DNA from: Cupriavidus respiraculi | GTDB lineage: Bacteria; Pseudomonadota; Gammaproteobacteria; Burkholderiales; Burkholderiaceae | NCBI RefSeq assembly: GCF_914271545.1 | Contig: NZ_CAJZAH010000006.1 | Coordinates: 62,001-126,000 of the forward strand | DNA: 64,000 nt | Direction of reading: 5' to 3' | Shown: in pieces, positions 45,201-53,701 of the stretch | Layout: every line of letters starts with the position of its first letter | Position numbering within the stretch: position 1 is the first letter of the stretch | Translations under genes and position numbers: made by a program | The notes under the pieces: model-generated | The model's database searches: none | The model's input: only the letters and a program-made list of their open reading frames with translations | What the model was told of the DNA's origin: nothing

Positions 45201-48200
45201 CGATCACGGGCGGCGGCTACGACAACCGCGGCGGCATCACGCAGGCCGGCCGCGATCTGTCGATCGACGCCTCGGGAACCGTCGACAACATCGGCAGTGT
45301 CATCGGCGCCAACGGCGACATGCATATCGCGGCGGCGGCGATCGTCAACGACAGAACGGCACCGGTCGAGGCCGGCAGCACGACAACGAAGGCGGTCAAC
45401 GAAGGTCTCGTGGCGAGCACCGTCATCGGCAGTTACCGGCCATGGCTCGATGGCGGCAGCTGCGACGGGTGCACGGGCCCGGTGGAAGGGCCGCCGCAGT
45501 CGATCACACTGGCCGACCTGATGCGTGGTCCGGACGGTAGCATCAGGATGGTGATGGGGACCGAGCGCGTCTATGTCGGCGTCGAACAATCCGCGGCCGA
45601 CGGCTACTTCTGGCACCTGATTCCGGCCACGGCAAGTCCGCTGGCCGTCCCCTCGGCGCACGGCGTCGGCGGCGTGCCGACGGTGGACCGGACGGTGACG
45701 AGGCAGTCGGACGGTGTCGCCGGGCAGATCGTCACCGACGGCAGTCTCGACATCGTGGCGGCAACGCTGTCCAACGTGGGCGGCGTCCTGTCGGCGGGCC
45801 GCGACGTCACGCTGGACGTGGGCCGTCTCGACAATGGCCGGTCCGCGACGCTGGCCGGTAGCGTGACCGACTCTGTGAACCGGGACGAATTCGCGGCCCT
45901 GTTGGCGACGCTGGCTTCCTACGTGAATCAGCGCTATGCCAGCACGGTCACCGGCCCGCTGGTCTATGGCGTGCCTTCGCCGCGGGGCGACTGCGACGCC
46001 TGCACGGGTCCGCCGCCGTGGTCGCCCATCGCGCTCGGGGTGGCGGGCGACGGGGCGCCGGCCTCGGCGCCGACCCTGTCCTCCGTCAGTTATCAGTTGG
46101 GCAAGGCGGGGCAGATTTTGGCGGGTGGCGATCTGCGTCTCCGCGGACGCGGCGATCTCGCCAACGACGGCGATTTCGCCGCGGCGGGCGGCATCTCGAT
46201 CATGACGCCGGGCACGTTCACCAACCGCGGTGTCTACGAGAGCAGGCTGACCGCCACGCCAGGCTGCATGGCGGGTGCGCCGGATTGCCCGGACGATTCC
46301 AGTCCGCATGTGGAGAGGCTGGCGTGGCAGCAGACGCCGGCCACGGTGGCCGCGGGCCGGTCGCTGGACATTCAGGCGGCCAATATCCAGAACCTGAACG
46401 CGACCCTGGCGGCGCAGGGCAATGTCAGCCTCGGCGCCGGCGGCAGCGTGATCAACGCGTCGGGCGCCGTGCAATCGTTGCTGGGCGACGTGGCCCTCGA
46501 CGCGCCGGCCTTGGTCAACAAGGCCATGGACCCGGCGAGGGTTCACAAGAGCTATGGCGGCATGAACCCGCCCTATGCGGGCGGCTGCAATCCGGCCGGG
46601 ACCCATGGCAATAGCCAATGCGCCGCGGAGGAAGACACGGCGGCCGGACCCGCCGGCATCATCGCCGCCGCTCGTGACGTAAAGCTGGCCGGGACTACGC
46701 TGTCCAACCGCGGCGCGCTGATCGCCGGCGGCCGCGACGTCACGGTCGACATGGTGGACGGCGTGGACAACGCCAGCATCGCGCTGAATGCCGACTGGAT
46801 CGGGCGCTGGCAAGAGAGGCGTGCCGGCGGAGACCGCTGGCACGACACCGGCGGCCGATCCGCCATTGGCAGCCTCGAGTCGGCCATCCAGGCAGGCGGC
46901 TCGCTGTCGGTCAGTGCGGGCGGCCGGATCCTCAATACCGGCAATCTGCTCGGCGGCGCGGTCGACGTCACCGGCGCCGCGCTGATCAACGGCTTCACGA
47001 GTCCGGCCCAACCGACGCCGCCGGCCACTGCCGTGCGGCAGGTGATCCCACTGGGACCGGTAGCGGCGCCGGAGGGCGCCGTGGCGGCCGCCAAGCCCGT
47101 GCGCGATCCCACGCGGCCCTGGCACTTCGCGCCCGCCGTCGTGGCGACGCCGGTTTCCCCGACGGTGGGAGGTCCCGCCACCGTGGAATGGCACTTCCAT
47201 GCGGCGCTGCCCGGTGACCGTGTCTCGCCGCCCGAAGGCCGCGCGCAGTACGTTGGCCTGAGCGCCGCCCAGGCGGTCCTCGCCGGCATCACGCCAGACA
47301 GCCTGCTCGCGCAGTTGCCGGCCGAACTGCGGGGCGGCGGCGTGGCCTTCTACTACGACCCGTACACGGAAGGACTGAGACTGCAGCAGGCCGCGCTGCA
47401 ACACTCCGGGCAATCGACCTTTCTCGATGGGCTGGCATGGGACAGCCAGACCCGCCTGTCCATCGCCGACCAGGAAAAGCTGGTTCTCTACCGCAACGCC
47501 GCCGAATACGCGAAGGCGCACCACATTGCGCTCGGGCAGGCGCTAACGGCCGAACAGGTTGCCGCGCTCGATGCGCCGATGCTCTGGTACGTCGAGCAGG
47601 CCGTTCCGGATCCGGACTGCGATGCGGTGGCCGGCAACGCCTGTCCGCTGGTCCATGCGCTGGTGCCGCAGGTCTACCTGCCGGCGGGACACGCACGGGC
47701 CCTGACCAAGGCTACCGGCGGCAATATCGCGGGCGGAAACGTCACGCTCGATATCCAGGGACAGCTGCGCAACAGTGGCAGGGTGCTCGCCACGGACAGC
47801 CTGTCCGTGCGGGCAGGCAGCATCGAGGCGGCGCCGAATGTCGTCAGCATCGGCACCTCCGCATACCGGACGAAGGGCGGGTGGAACGAGGTCACGGGCA
47901 CGGCGGTGCAGCCCGGCGGCGTCATGAGCGCGATGCGGATGCAGATCGACGCCGGGGCCCTCCACGCGGTCAATGACGCCTTCCTGATCCGCGGGGCCGA
48001 CGGGTCTGTCGACGAAGCCGCAACGCTGCGGCTGCTGGACCAACTGAAGGCGAACCTCGGGCTCGACTACACCGAGGGCACGGTCGCCGACGACATCCAT
48101 ACGCGCTTCATCAAGGAAAGAACCGGGGTGGGGCCGATCGGCCAGATCGCGATGATGGTGGCGGCCGTCGCGGTGGCCGTGGTCACCTCGGGTGCGGCAT

Positions 48201-49207
48201 CTGCGGCGCTCGCCTCGGCACAGGCGGCAGCCGCCGAGTCGGGAATGACGACGTTGATCGCGACCGGTTCCGTGGTCGAAGCGTCGGCCGCCGGAGGCGT
48301 GATGGCAAGTTCGGCCTTTGCCGCGGGCGGCATCGGGAATCTCGCCATTGCCGGCGCGCTGGGCGGGATGGCGTCGAGCGCCGCCATGCAACTGGGCATG
48401 ACAGGCAAGCTCGACCTGAAGCAACTGGCGACGGCGGGCGTCGCGGGGGCGGTGACGGGCGGCGTGACCGGGTATTACGGTCCCTCCTATGGCGTCGAGC
48501 GCCTGCTCGCCTCTGCCGGCACCGGTTGCGCGACCGCCGCGATACAAGGGGACGATTGCGGCGCCGGTGCCATCGCGGGCTTCGGGACCGCGGTGGTGGC
48601 ATGGGCCGCCGACGCGATGCGGCAGGACCAGATCGAATCGTCGCGGCGGTTCAAGGGCATCGTCGATGCCGGCAAGGCGGGGCCGCCCGAACTGGTGTCG
48701 AACGCCACCGGCAAGAGTGTCGGCGTCAACGGGGACCGGTTCAAGCTCGCCGGTACGCGGGTCAGCGTGGATGACCTGCGCAAGTATGGGACGGTCGAGC
48801 CGCTAACCGATGGTGTGCTGGCGTTCCGGGGTGTGGCGCTGAACCCGAAGACTAAAAAGACATGGACGCTCGCCGAGGCGCTGGCAAAGGACGGCGGCTT
48901 TACCGGCGGATTCCAGGGAGGTGACGGCACGTTCGGGGGCGAGCCATATTCCCCCGGATCGTTCGCGGACAAGCTGATGGAGTCGTTCGCCGGCCCGCAC
49001 GATTACCTGGGGAGTTTCGCGGGCTATGACCCACTGGGAAATCTGAGGGGAGGCATGACCACGTTTGAGCGGGCGATGTTCGAAATCCAGACCGTTATCG
49101 ACATCCCGCTCGCAGCACCATTCGCAGGCGTGACGCTGCTCGAACAATACGGAATGGATTGGTCTGCGTTTCATCATCAGAACGAGCGATCGAGGAGGAA
49201 CAATTGA
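42257..49207 (+). CDS. Large TpsA, filamentous-haemagglutinin-like exoprotein with polymorphic-toxin-like C-terminus
   Basis: 2316 residues. Long signal region with core MLAGFVAATIWAGPPAAHA; TPS domain about 75-310 (SLNQYRSFVVDPVGLILNN, LIVNQVSG). Where relatives have NPNGI, this protein has APGGV at about 173-177. A very long beta-helix (about 320-1900) is built from Gly/Ala-rich repeats with AGRDV and LDNxG motifs. Two CDxCTGP motifs lie at 1069 and 1246, and further paired cysteines occur nearby. A hydrophobic Ala/Gly-rich pretoxin region (about 1966-2120, DUF637-like) precedes a 187-residue C-terminal domain (from about 2130) with ELVSNATGKSVGVNG and ESFAGPHDYLGSFAGYD. That last part resembles variable toxin-tip regions, activity unknown. 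The stop overlaps the following gene's TTG start. Confidence 0.9.
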   Translation: MTRVPQGRSCLDIDTAGAPPPCMSLADRGRRSVPARMLAGFVAATIWAGPPAAHAAPIADPAAPVRFAPTMTATTGAAAPAGGVPVVNIATPNAQGISLNQYRSFVVDPVGLILNNSNIGGGSFLGGQVRANPHLSRSGPAGLIVNQVSGQAPARLNGTVEVYGGAAGVVIAAPGGVYTQGAGFTNTKDVTLTTGTPQWLTASGTATGFDAAAAAGFLVEGGRLQIGNAYPGNPGAAGIEGTVANMHLIAEHIGIDAALYAGERIDVIAGRQRVTPAPDGFSVSPPMAVGAASTPAPAALAIDATAFGAMTAGQIRLVSTAVGFGVRADGGLAASAGRLAIDAAGNVKVGSTYAKDTVRIDAAGDVATVGAGLGEGGYAIRAGKDARIDGALESGSGVAVSAEGAIAGGGKVKAREAVALAAGGSVDVAGALGGAAIRISAAGRDGAGDIRLGGDVGAPGAIALNAARDTTIDGSVVSATGLRLATPRNLAVHGTAGSSGDEVALTGVRGDVVTTGHVVSPHAVTVTAGRDAMLGGKVVANGPVSVAASGGSIVGSADIATNGDLTLRAGRQVNVGGAARSLGTIAIEARAGSASIAGTLVADGAVAVMAARDVAMNGSIASGGGTTIIATGGTAAIGGALGSMADATVKAGRDVLLAGSLTTGRNVSASAGGKLAVGDLTWIGGDAMLDGGDVRIGSAPGRANVVNGSLFATARGGVALGGDTQADDIALLGKAVANEGTTVAAGRMTVGGARLENTGMLAGERVDVATGDLVNRGTLGGQDVGIAVTGALDNAQGLLAGARTLDVTVGALAGNRDGTLFAGDLTGKDPTVGDLSLVITGAEGGFDNAGGQVVAGNDLTVHAHNLAFDPLATDTGKLDANGTLTLAVRAIRNSGTWQVAGGNAVLHADEGIANTGTMLKAGDLALHAGGQLDNSGQIIGTGSLSLSGSAMVNTGIAHANRDLRLGGTVINRGTAEALGDMAITGGGYDNRGGITQAGRDLSIDASGTVDNIGSVIGANGDMHIAAAAIVNDRTAPVEAGSTTTKAVNEGLVASTVIGSYRPWLDGGSCDGCTGPVEGPPQSITLADLMRGPDGSIRMVMGTERVYVGVEQSAADGYFWHLIPATASPLAVPSAHGVGGVPTVDRTVTRQSDGVAGQIVTDGSLDIVAATLSNVGGVLSAGRDVTLDVGRLDNGRSATLAGSVTDSVNRDEFAALLATLASYVNQRYASTVTGPLVYGVPSPRGDCDACTGPPPWSPIALGVAGDGAPASAPTLSSVSYQLGKAGQILAGGDLRLRGRGDLANDGDFAAAGGISIMTPGTFTNRGVYESRLTATPGCMAGAPDCPDDSSPHVERLAWQQTPATVAAGRSLDIQAANIQNLNATLAAQGNVSLGAGGSVINASGAVQSLLGDVALDAPALVNKAMDPARVHKSYGGMNPPYAGGCNPAGTHGNSQCAAEEDTAAGPAGIIAAARDVKLAGTTLSNRGALIAGGRDVTVDMVDGVDNASIALNADWIGRWQERRAGGDRWHDTGGRSAIGSLESAIQAGGSLSVSAGGRILNTGNLLGGAVDVTGAALINGFTSPAQPTPPATAVRQVIPLGPVAAPEGAVAAAKPVRDPTRPWHFAPAVVATPVSPTVGGPATVEWHFHAALPGDRVSPPEGRAQYVGLSAAQAVLAGITPDSLLAQLPAELRGGGVAFYYDPYTEGLRLQQAALQHSGQSTFLDGLAWDSQTRLSIADQEKLVLYRNAAEYAKAHHIALGQALTAEQVAALDAPMLWYVEQAVPDPDCDAVAGNACPLVHALVPQVYLPAGHARALTKATGGNIAGGNVTLDIQGQLRNSGRVLATDSLSVRAGSIEAAPNVVSIGTSAYRTKGGWNEVTGTAVQPGGVMSAMRMQIDAGALHAVNDAFLIRGADGSVDEAATLRLLDQLKANLGLDYTEGTVADDIHTRFIKERTGVGPIGQIAMMVAAVAVAVVTSGAASAALASAQAAAAESGMTTLIATGSVVEASAAGGVMASSAFAAGGIGNLAIAGALGGMASSAAMQLGMTGKLDLKQLATAGVAGAVTGGVTGYYGPSYGVERLLASAGTGCATAAIQGDDCGAGAIAGFGTAVVAWAADAMRQDQIESSRRFKGIVDAGKAGPPELVSNATGKSVGVNGDRFKLAGTRVSVDDLRKYGTVEPLTDGVLAFRGVALNPKTKKTWTLAEALAKDGGFTGGFQGGDGTFGGEPYSPGSFADKLMESFAGPHDYLGSFAGYDPLGNLRGGMTTFERAMFEIQTVIDIPLAAPFAGVTLLEQYGMDWSAFHHQNERSRRNN

Positions 49208-49854
49208 GAACGACAGCCTGGGGTTACTGGATACTGGTCGGTGCCGCGTGCGGTGGATGCCTTCATTCCCCGGCGAACTACCCTGGTGCCGGGGGCAGCA
49301 ACATCGACCCGGACCAGTACATGAACGCGGCATGCCCGGACCTGAGCGGCAGGTATGCGGGACGGGGAGACCTTCTCGAAGGAGACCCGAATACGCAGCG
49401 ATGGAGCAAGACGATGCCCATTGACTATGCCTTTCCGTTCGCCAGCAACGCCGAGCAGATTGCGTTCTACAAGCCGTCCGAGTCGGACGGGCCAACCAAG
49501 GGCAGGTCCTATCCCAAGGTCGGCGAACTGCGAAAGGAGGGAAGCCGTTCCTTCCACTTCAGTGTCGACTACGCAAACGGGAAGTCTTCCTCCTACGTCG
49601 TCTCGTTCGAGAACAAGGGCGGATTCGTCTGTACCGGCGCCGATGGCAAGATCGTCTGGGGCGGCGCCAGCAAGGGGGGACGCTCCGAGTTCGGACCGAA
49701 CACTTCCGATGCGATGGTCATGCTGTATCTGGACGAGCAAGGCAATCTTATTTCCGAGGAGACAACGCAGGTCCACATGAGCATGCTGTTCGGCCTGATC
49801 CCGACCGGCACCGCCAGATACTTCTCCAAATACCGCTTCCAGCGGATCAGATAG
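49204..49854 (+). CDS. Putative lipoprotein, candidate immunity protein of the TpsA
   Basis: 216 residues from a TTG start at 49204, with GAGGAGGAAC directly before it. The TTG overlaps the TpsA stop (TTGA), which shows tight coupling. The N-terminus has a basic residue, a hydrophobic run ([11 protein letters not shown]) and lipobox-like cysteines, so the protein is probably lipidated in the periplasm. The mature part begins near [15 protein letters not shown], a beginning seen in small envelope lipoproteins, and is otherwise beta-rich ([25 protein letters not shown]). I recognise no family. Its place after a toxin-like TpsA tip suggests an immunity role. It could instead be an accessory envelope protein. 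Confidence 0.7.
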   Translation: MRTTAWGYWILVGAACGGCLHSPANYPGAGGSNIDPDQYMNAACPDLSGRYAGRGDLLEGDPNTQRWSKTMPIDYAFPFASNAEQIAFYKPSESDGPTKGRSYPKVGELRKEGSRSFHFSVDYANGKSSSYVVSFENKGGFVCTGADGKIVWGGASKGGRSEFGPNTSDAMVMLYLDEQGNLISEETTQVHMSMLFGLIPTGTARYFSKYRFQRIR

Positions 49855-50235
49855 CCCGCATAAACCGCGCGCATCGACAGTGATACACTCGCGCCTGCCC
49901 GTCGGGGCGGGCGCCCGCAACCAGGCGGGCCGGCACCGTCACCGACACGATCTCCGTTTCCCCGTACGCTCCCCACGCCAATGTAAGTCCCCGCGCCTCC
50001 ACCATCGTTTTCGCTTTTCACGGGCTGGAGGCCGGAACTGGTCACAGGCACACGCGCACGCGCGTGGCCGGCGTCTCCCTTCGCGTTGCCGCGCCCGCGG
50101 CCGCCATGTAGGGTCGCCTCTGCGATATCCCCAATCGCCGGCACGCGTCGCGCGCCGGGATGGCCGACCAGGGCTCGCCTCCATGCGCATCGCGTGCGCC
50201 ATCGCCGTTCGCCGTACGCGCCACTGGAGTCATTG
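49855..50235. other. Intergenic region before the SulP transporter gene
   Basis: About 380 bases without a convincing gene. It is GC-rich with short inverted repeats (GCCCGTCGGGGCGGGC near 49895), but I recognise no riboswitch or clear promoter. No terminator with a T-run follows the putative immunity gene. Confidence 0.4.
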
Positions 50236-51717
50236 ATGATCTCGAACAAATACCGCCAGGAATGGCTATCCAATATCCGCGGCGACTGCCTGTCCGGCAT
50301 CGTCGTCGCGCTGGCCCTCATTCCCGAGGCGCTCGCCTTTTCCATCATCGCGGGCGTCGAGCCCAAGGTCGGCCTCTATGCCGCCTTCGCCATCGCGGTG
50401 GTCACGGCCATCGCGGGTGGCCGTCCCGGCATGATCTCCGCCGCCACCGGCGCGGTGGCGCTGCTGATCACCTCGCTGGTGAAGGATCATGGCGTGCAGT
50501 ATGTGTTCGCCGCCGCGGTGCTGGCAGGCCTGCTGCAGATCGGCGCCGGTGTGCTGAAGCTCGGCGCGCTGATGCGCTTCGTCTCGCGGTCGGTGGTCAC
50601 GGGCTTCGTCAATGCGCTGGCCATCCTGATCTTCCTGGCGCAGCTGCCCGAACTGATCGGCGCGCCGATGGCGGTCTATGCGCTGACCGCGGGCGGACTG
50701 GCCATCATCTACCTGTTCCCGCGCCTGACGCGCGCGGTTCCTTCGCCGCTGGTCTGCATCGTCGTGCTGACCGCCATTGCGGTCACGCTGGACCTGCCGG
50801 TACGCACGGTCGGCGATATGGGCGCCTTCCCCGACCAGTTGCCAGATTTTGCGTTGCCCGCGGTGCCGCTGACGCTCGATACGCTGCGCATCATCTTTCC
50901 CTATGCCGTCGCGATCGCGGTGGTGGGGCTGCTCGAATCGTTGATGACCGCCGCCATCGTGGACGACTTCACCGATACGTCCAGCGACAAGAACCGCGAA
51001 TGCCGGGGGCAGGGCCTTGCCAACATCGTCGCGGGCTTTCTCGGCGGCATGCCGGGCTGCGCGATGATCGGCCAGTCGATCATCAACGTGAAGTCGGGCG
51101 GCCGCGGCCGGCTGTCGAGCTTCGTGGCCGGCGCCTTGCTGCTGGTGCTGGTCGTGTTCCTCGGACCCTGGGTCAAGCAGATTCCGATGGCGGCGCTGGT
51201 CGCCGTGATGATCATGGTGTCGATCAGCACGTTCAGCTGGCGCTCGCTGCTGAATCTGCGGACCCATCCGCGCAGTTCGTCCGTGGTCATGCTCGCGACG
51301 GTGGCCGTGGTGGTGTTCACGCACAACCTTGCGATCGGCGTGCTGGTGGGCGTGCTGCTCAGCGCGCTGTTCTTCGCCTCCACGGTTCGCAGCGTGCTGA
51401 AGGTGGAATCGGTGCTGGAGAACGGCGGCCAGCGCCGCCGGTATCTGGTGCGCGGCCAGGTGTTCTTCGCCTCGTCCGAGGCGCTGGTTGCCGAATTCGA
51501 CTTCAAGGAGCCCGTCGCGCACGTGACGCTGGACCTGTCGCATGCTCACTTCTGGGACATCACCGCGGTCGACGCGCTCGATCGGATCGTCCACAAGTTC
51601 CGCCGCAACGGCATCGCGGTCGAGGTCTGCGGCCTGAATCGCGCCAGCGTGACGATGGTGGAGCGCTTCGGCACGCACGACAAGGCGCAAGCCGGTCCGG
51701 CCGGCCACGGTCATTGA
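50236..51717 (+). CDS. SulP-family inorganic anion transporter with STAS domain
   Basis: 493 residues. It starts with [32 protein letters not shown], the SulP family block, followed by 10-12 membrane segments (for example [18 protein letters not shown]). A cytoplasmic STAS domain (about 390-485, [27 protein letters not shown]) is at the C-terminus, with the DxxxVxALD-type loop. Members carry sulfate, bicarbonate or other anions; the substrate is unknown, and no carbonic anhydrase gene is adjacent. The frame reads upstream to 50086, but ATG 50236 with TGGAG upstream fits the family. It converges on a membrane-protein gene 19 bases after its stop. Confidence 0.93.
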   Translation: MISNKYRQEWLSNIRGDCLSGIVVALALIPEALAFSIIAGVEPKVGLYAAFAIAVVTAIAGGRPGMISAATGAVALLITSLVKDHGVQYVFAAAVLAGLLQIGAGVLKLGALMRFVSRSVVTGFVNALAILIFLAQLPELIGAPMAVYALTAGGLAIIYLFPRLTRAVPSPLVCIVVLTAIAVTLDLPVRTVGDMGAFPDQLPDFALPAVPLTLDTLRIIFPYAVAIAVVGLLESLMTAAIVDDFTDTSSDKNRECRGQGLANIVAGFLGGMPGCAMIGQSIINVKSGGRGRLSSFVAGALLLVLVVFLGPWVKQIPMAALVAVMIMVSISTFSWRSLLNLRTHPRSSSVVMLATVAVVVFTHNLAIGVLVGVLLSALFFASTVRSVLKVESVLENGGQRRRYLVRGQVFFASSEALVAEFDFKEPVAHVTLDLSHAHFWDITAVDALDRIVHKFRRNGIAVEVCGLNRASVTMVERFGTHDKAQAGPAGHGH

Positions 51718-51736
51718 TCGTGCCCCGAGCCTCCGT

Positions 51737-53701
51737 TCATTGCCAGCCGGTGAGGTACTTCGCGTTGGCGACGAACTGGGACAGCAGGCTGGTCTTCGGA
51801 TGGAGGACGGGCGTCAGCGCATACACCAGCACGACCGCCAGCGCGACGCCGCGGACCACGCGGTGGCGGGCCGACAGGATGCCCATCAGCGCGAAGGCCA
51901 TCACCGCATAGAACCCCCCTTCGACCAGCCGCGTGCGCAGCGCGAACTGCTGGGCGTAGTCCCATGACATGGCGGGAAAGTCCGTGTGGATGCGGATGAA
52001 GTCCATGCAGAACAGGCCCGTTACCAGAAAGGCCATGCCGACGAAGGCGCCGTCGGCCACGCGGCTCTCCCGCAGCCGGCTGCCCAAGACCAGCGCGGCG
52101 AGCACCATCGCCAGTACGAAGGGCACGCCATAGCGCTTGGCGAAGTTGGCAAAGTCGTACTGGTGTCCCACGGGCCAACGGTCCAGTGCAAAGATGCCGG
52201 CGCCCAGCCATTCGGCGCCGGTTCCGAGGAAGGCGCTTTGCGGCAGCAGTACGCCGTGCTGCGCGAGCAGGGGGATCCGCGCGCCCGTGAGCAGCACCGG
52301 AAAATTGCCGACGCACAATCCCAGCACCACACCGATCACCAGCAGCCCGGCCCAGCGATGCCACGAGCGCGCCGGTGGCACCGCACCGCGCCGCATGGCG
52401 AGCTCGCCCGCGCAGGCCGCCGCCACGAGGACGATGGCGCCGGCGAGCAGGGGGCCGCCCCAGCTCCCATAACTGGCGAACGAGCGGTATGTGAGGGGCA
52501 GCACGAGCGCGCAGACGCCCACCGCCGCGAAGAACGACAGGGGGAGGCTGTCTCGGCCGCGCAGATGGCGCAATACGATGCCGAACGTGATGAGCGCGAC
52601 CACGCCCAGCGGCACGTTCAGGGTCACGGTGGACAGGCCGACGCCTAGCAGCAGCGTGGCGGGCACCCCGATGCGCGGGTCCAGCGCCCACCCGCCGGGC
52701 CGGCGTTCCAAGGCGGCCAGTGCCGCTAGCGTCCATACGACGTACAGCCCGCTGACCAGCCGGCCCGGGTGCATGACGTAGAACGCCGGATTGGCCGAAT
52801 CGAACAGGTAGGCCCGGGCCGTGGGATCGAAGGTATGTGCGCCGAAGAACAGCAGCGCCGCGATGGCGGCCGCGCCCGCGCGCGGCGTCTTGAAGACGCG
52901 CGCGCTGAAGTACGTCAGCGCCAAGGCGCTGCATTTGGCCAGCGTCTGCATGCCCCAGATGCCGGCGAGCAACTCCACCGGGTCGGGCAGCCCCGTGCGC
53001 GAATAGAGCGCCGGCAGCAGGAAGGCCAGCTCGTCGTAGTGGTAGGCGACCAGCGGGAAGTGCGCGCGGGCCCCGAGACGGTACGGACCGGCGAGGACCG
53101 CGGCGTGCAGCTCGCGGATGGTCGCGTCGCCGGTGACGAAGGTAAAGCCGTACTGGACCGACAGGACGGCCGCCACGCCAAGCAACGCGGCACCGGCGAG
53201 CCATGCGGCCTTGTCGCGGTCCCGCCGCCTCGCCCCGCGCAGCGCGATCCCCAGCGCCGCGGCGAGCGTCAGCGACAGGGACAACAGCGCCGCCGCCTTG
53301 GCCGGCATGGCCAGGGATACGATGCGGTTGAATCCGCACAGCATCAGGTAGACGGGAAGAAAGCCCGCGAACGCCAGCAGCGCGCGCTCGGCCGACCGCA
53401 GCGACGGGAGCCACGGCTGCGCGAGCGTGCGCGCCAGCCGCGCGCCAAGGTAGAACGCGGCGCCGAGATACAGCGCGAACAGCACCAGCCGTCCCGGCGA
53501 ATAGTCGATCTCCAGCGCGGAGCGCCGCCACCAGACGGCGCGCCAGTCGCCCTCCAGCCAGTTGGCATGGGGCGGCTGGGTGACCGCGTACATGTAGGTG
53601 TCGTAGACGTGTACCGGTACGCCGGCGCCGTGCCATATCCACCAGGCGACGGCCGCCAGCAGCGCGGCCAGTCCCGCGATGCGGACGGTGCGCCGCGGCA
53701 T
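51737..53701 (-). CDS. Large polytopic membrane protein of unknown role
   Basis: 654 residues with roughly 14-16 hydrophobic segments. The N-terminus is a clear membrane segment (VRIAGLAALLAAVAWWIWHGAGVPV), then periplasmic residues YDTYMYAVTQPPHANWLEGDWRAVW, a pattern seen in glycosyltransferase-like or O-antigen-type membrane proteins, but no motif is decisive. Long periplasmic loops (for example FASYGSWGG and FANFAKRYGV) are present. The ATG (53701) overlaps the TGA of the upstream DUF1264 gene when that gene is read in its proper frame (TGATG), which indicates coupling. Function not known. Confidence 0.85.
   Translation of the reverse strand: MPRRTVRIAGLAALLAAVAWWIWHGAGVPVHVYDTYMYAVTQPPHANWLEGDWRAVWWRRSALEIDYSPGRLVLFALYLGAAFYLGARLARTLAQPWLPSLRSAERALLAFAGFLPVYLMLCGFNRIVSLAMPAKAAALLSLSLTLAAALGIALRGARRRDRDKAAWLAGAALLGVAAVLSVQYGFTFVTGDATIRELHAAVLAGPYRLGARAHFPLVAYHYDELAFLLPALYSRTGLPDPVELLAGIWGMQTLAKCSALALTYFSARVFKTPRAGAAAIAALLFFGAHTFDPTARAYLFDSANPAFYVMHPGRLVSGLYVVWTLAALAALERRPGGWALDPRIGVPATLLLGVGLSTVTLNVPLGVVALITFGIVLRHLRGRDSLPLSFFAAVGVCALVLPLTYRSFASYGSWGGPLLAGAIVLVAAACAGELAMRRGAVPPARSWHRWAGLLVIGVVLGLCVGNFPVLLTGARIPLLAQHGVLLPQSAFLGTGAEWLGAGIFALDRWPVGHQYDFANFAKRYGVPFVLAMVLAALVLGSRLRESRVADGAFVGMAFLVTGLFCMDFIRIHTDFPAMSWDYAQQFALRTRLVEGGFYAVMAFALMGILSARHRVVRGVALAVVLVYALTPVLHPKTSLLSQFVANAKYLTGWQ

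Noticed and set aside
42185-47524. A 1779-residue open frame on the minus strand across the large tpsA gene
   Set aside because: It is antisense to a gene with clear signal peptide, TPS domain and repeats. Its translation is rich in Arg, His and Asp as expected from a shadow frame in GC-rich DNA, with no domain.
49855-50235. Riboswitch in the long leader of the SulP gene
   Set aside because: The length invites it, but I recognise no conserved core of a known class; a covariance search would be needed and was not possible.
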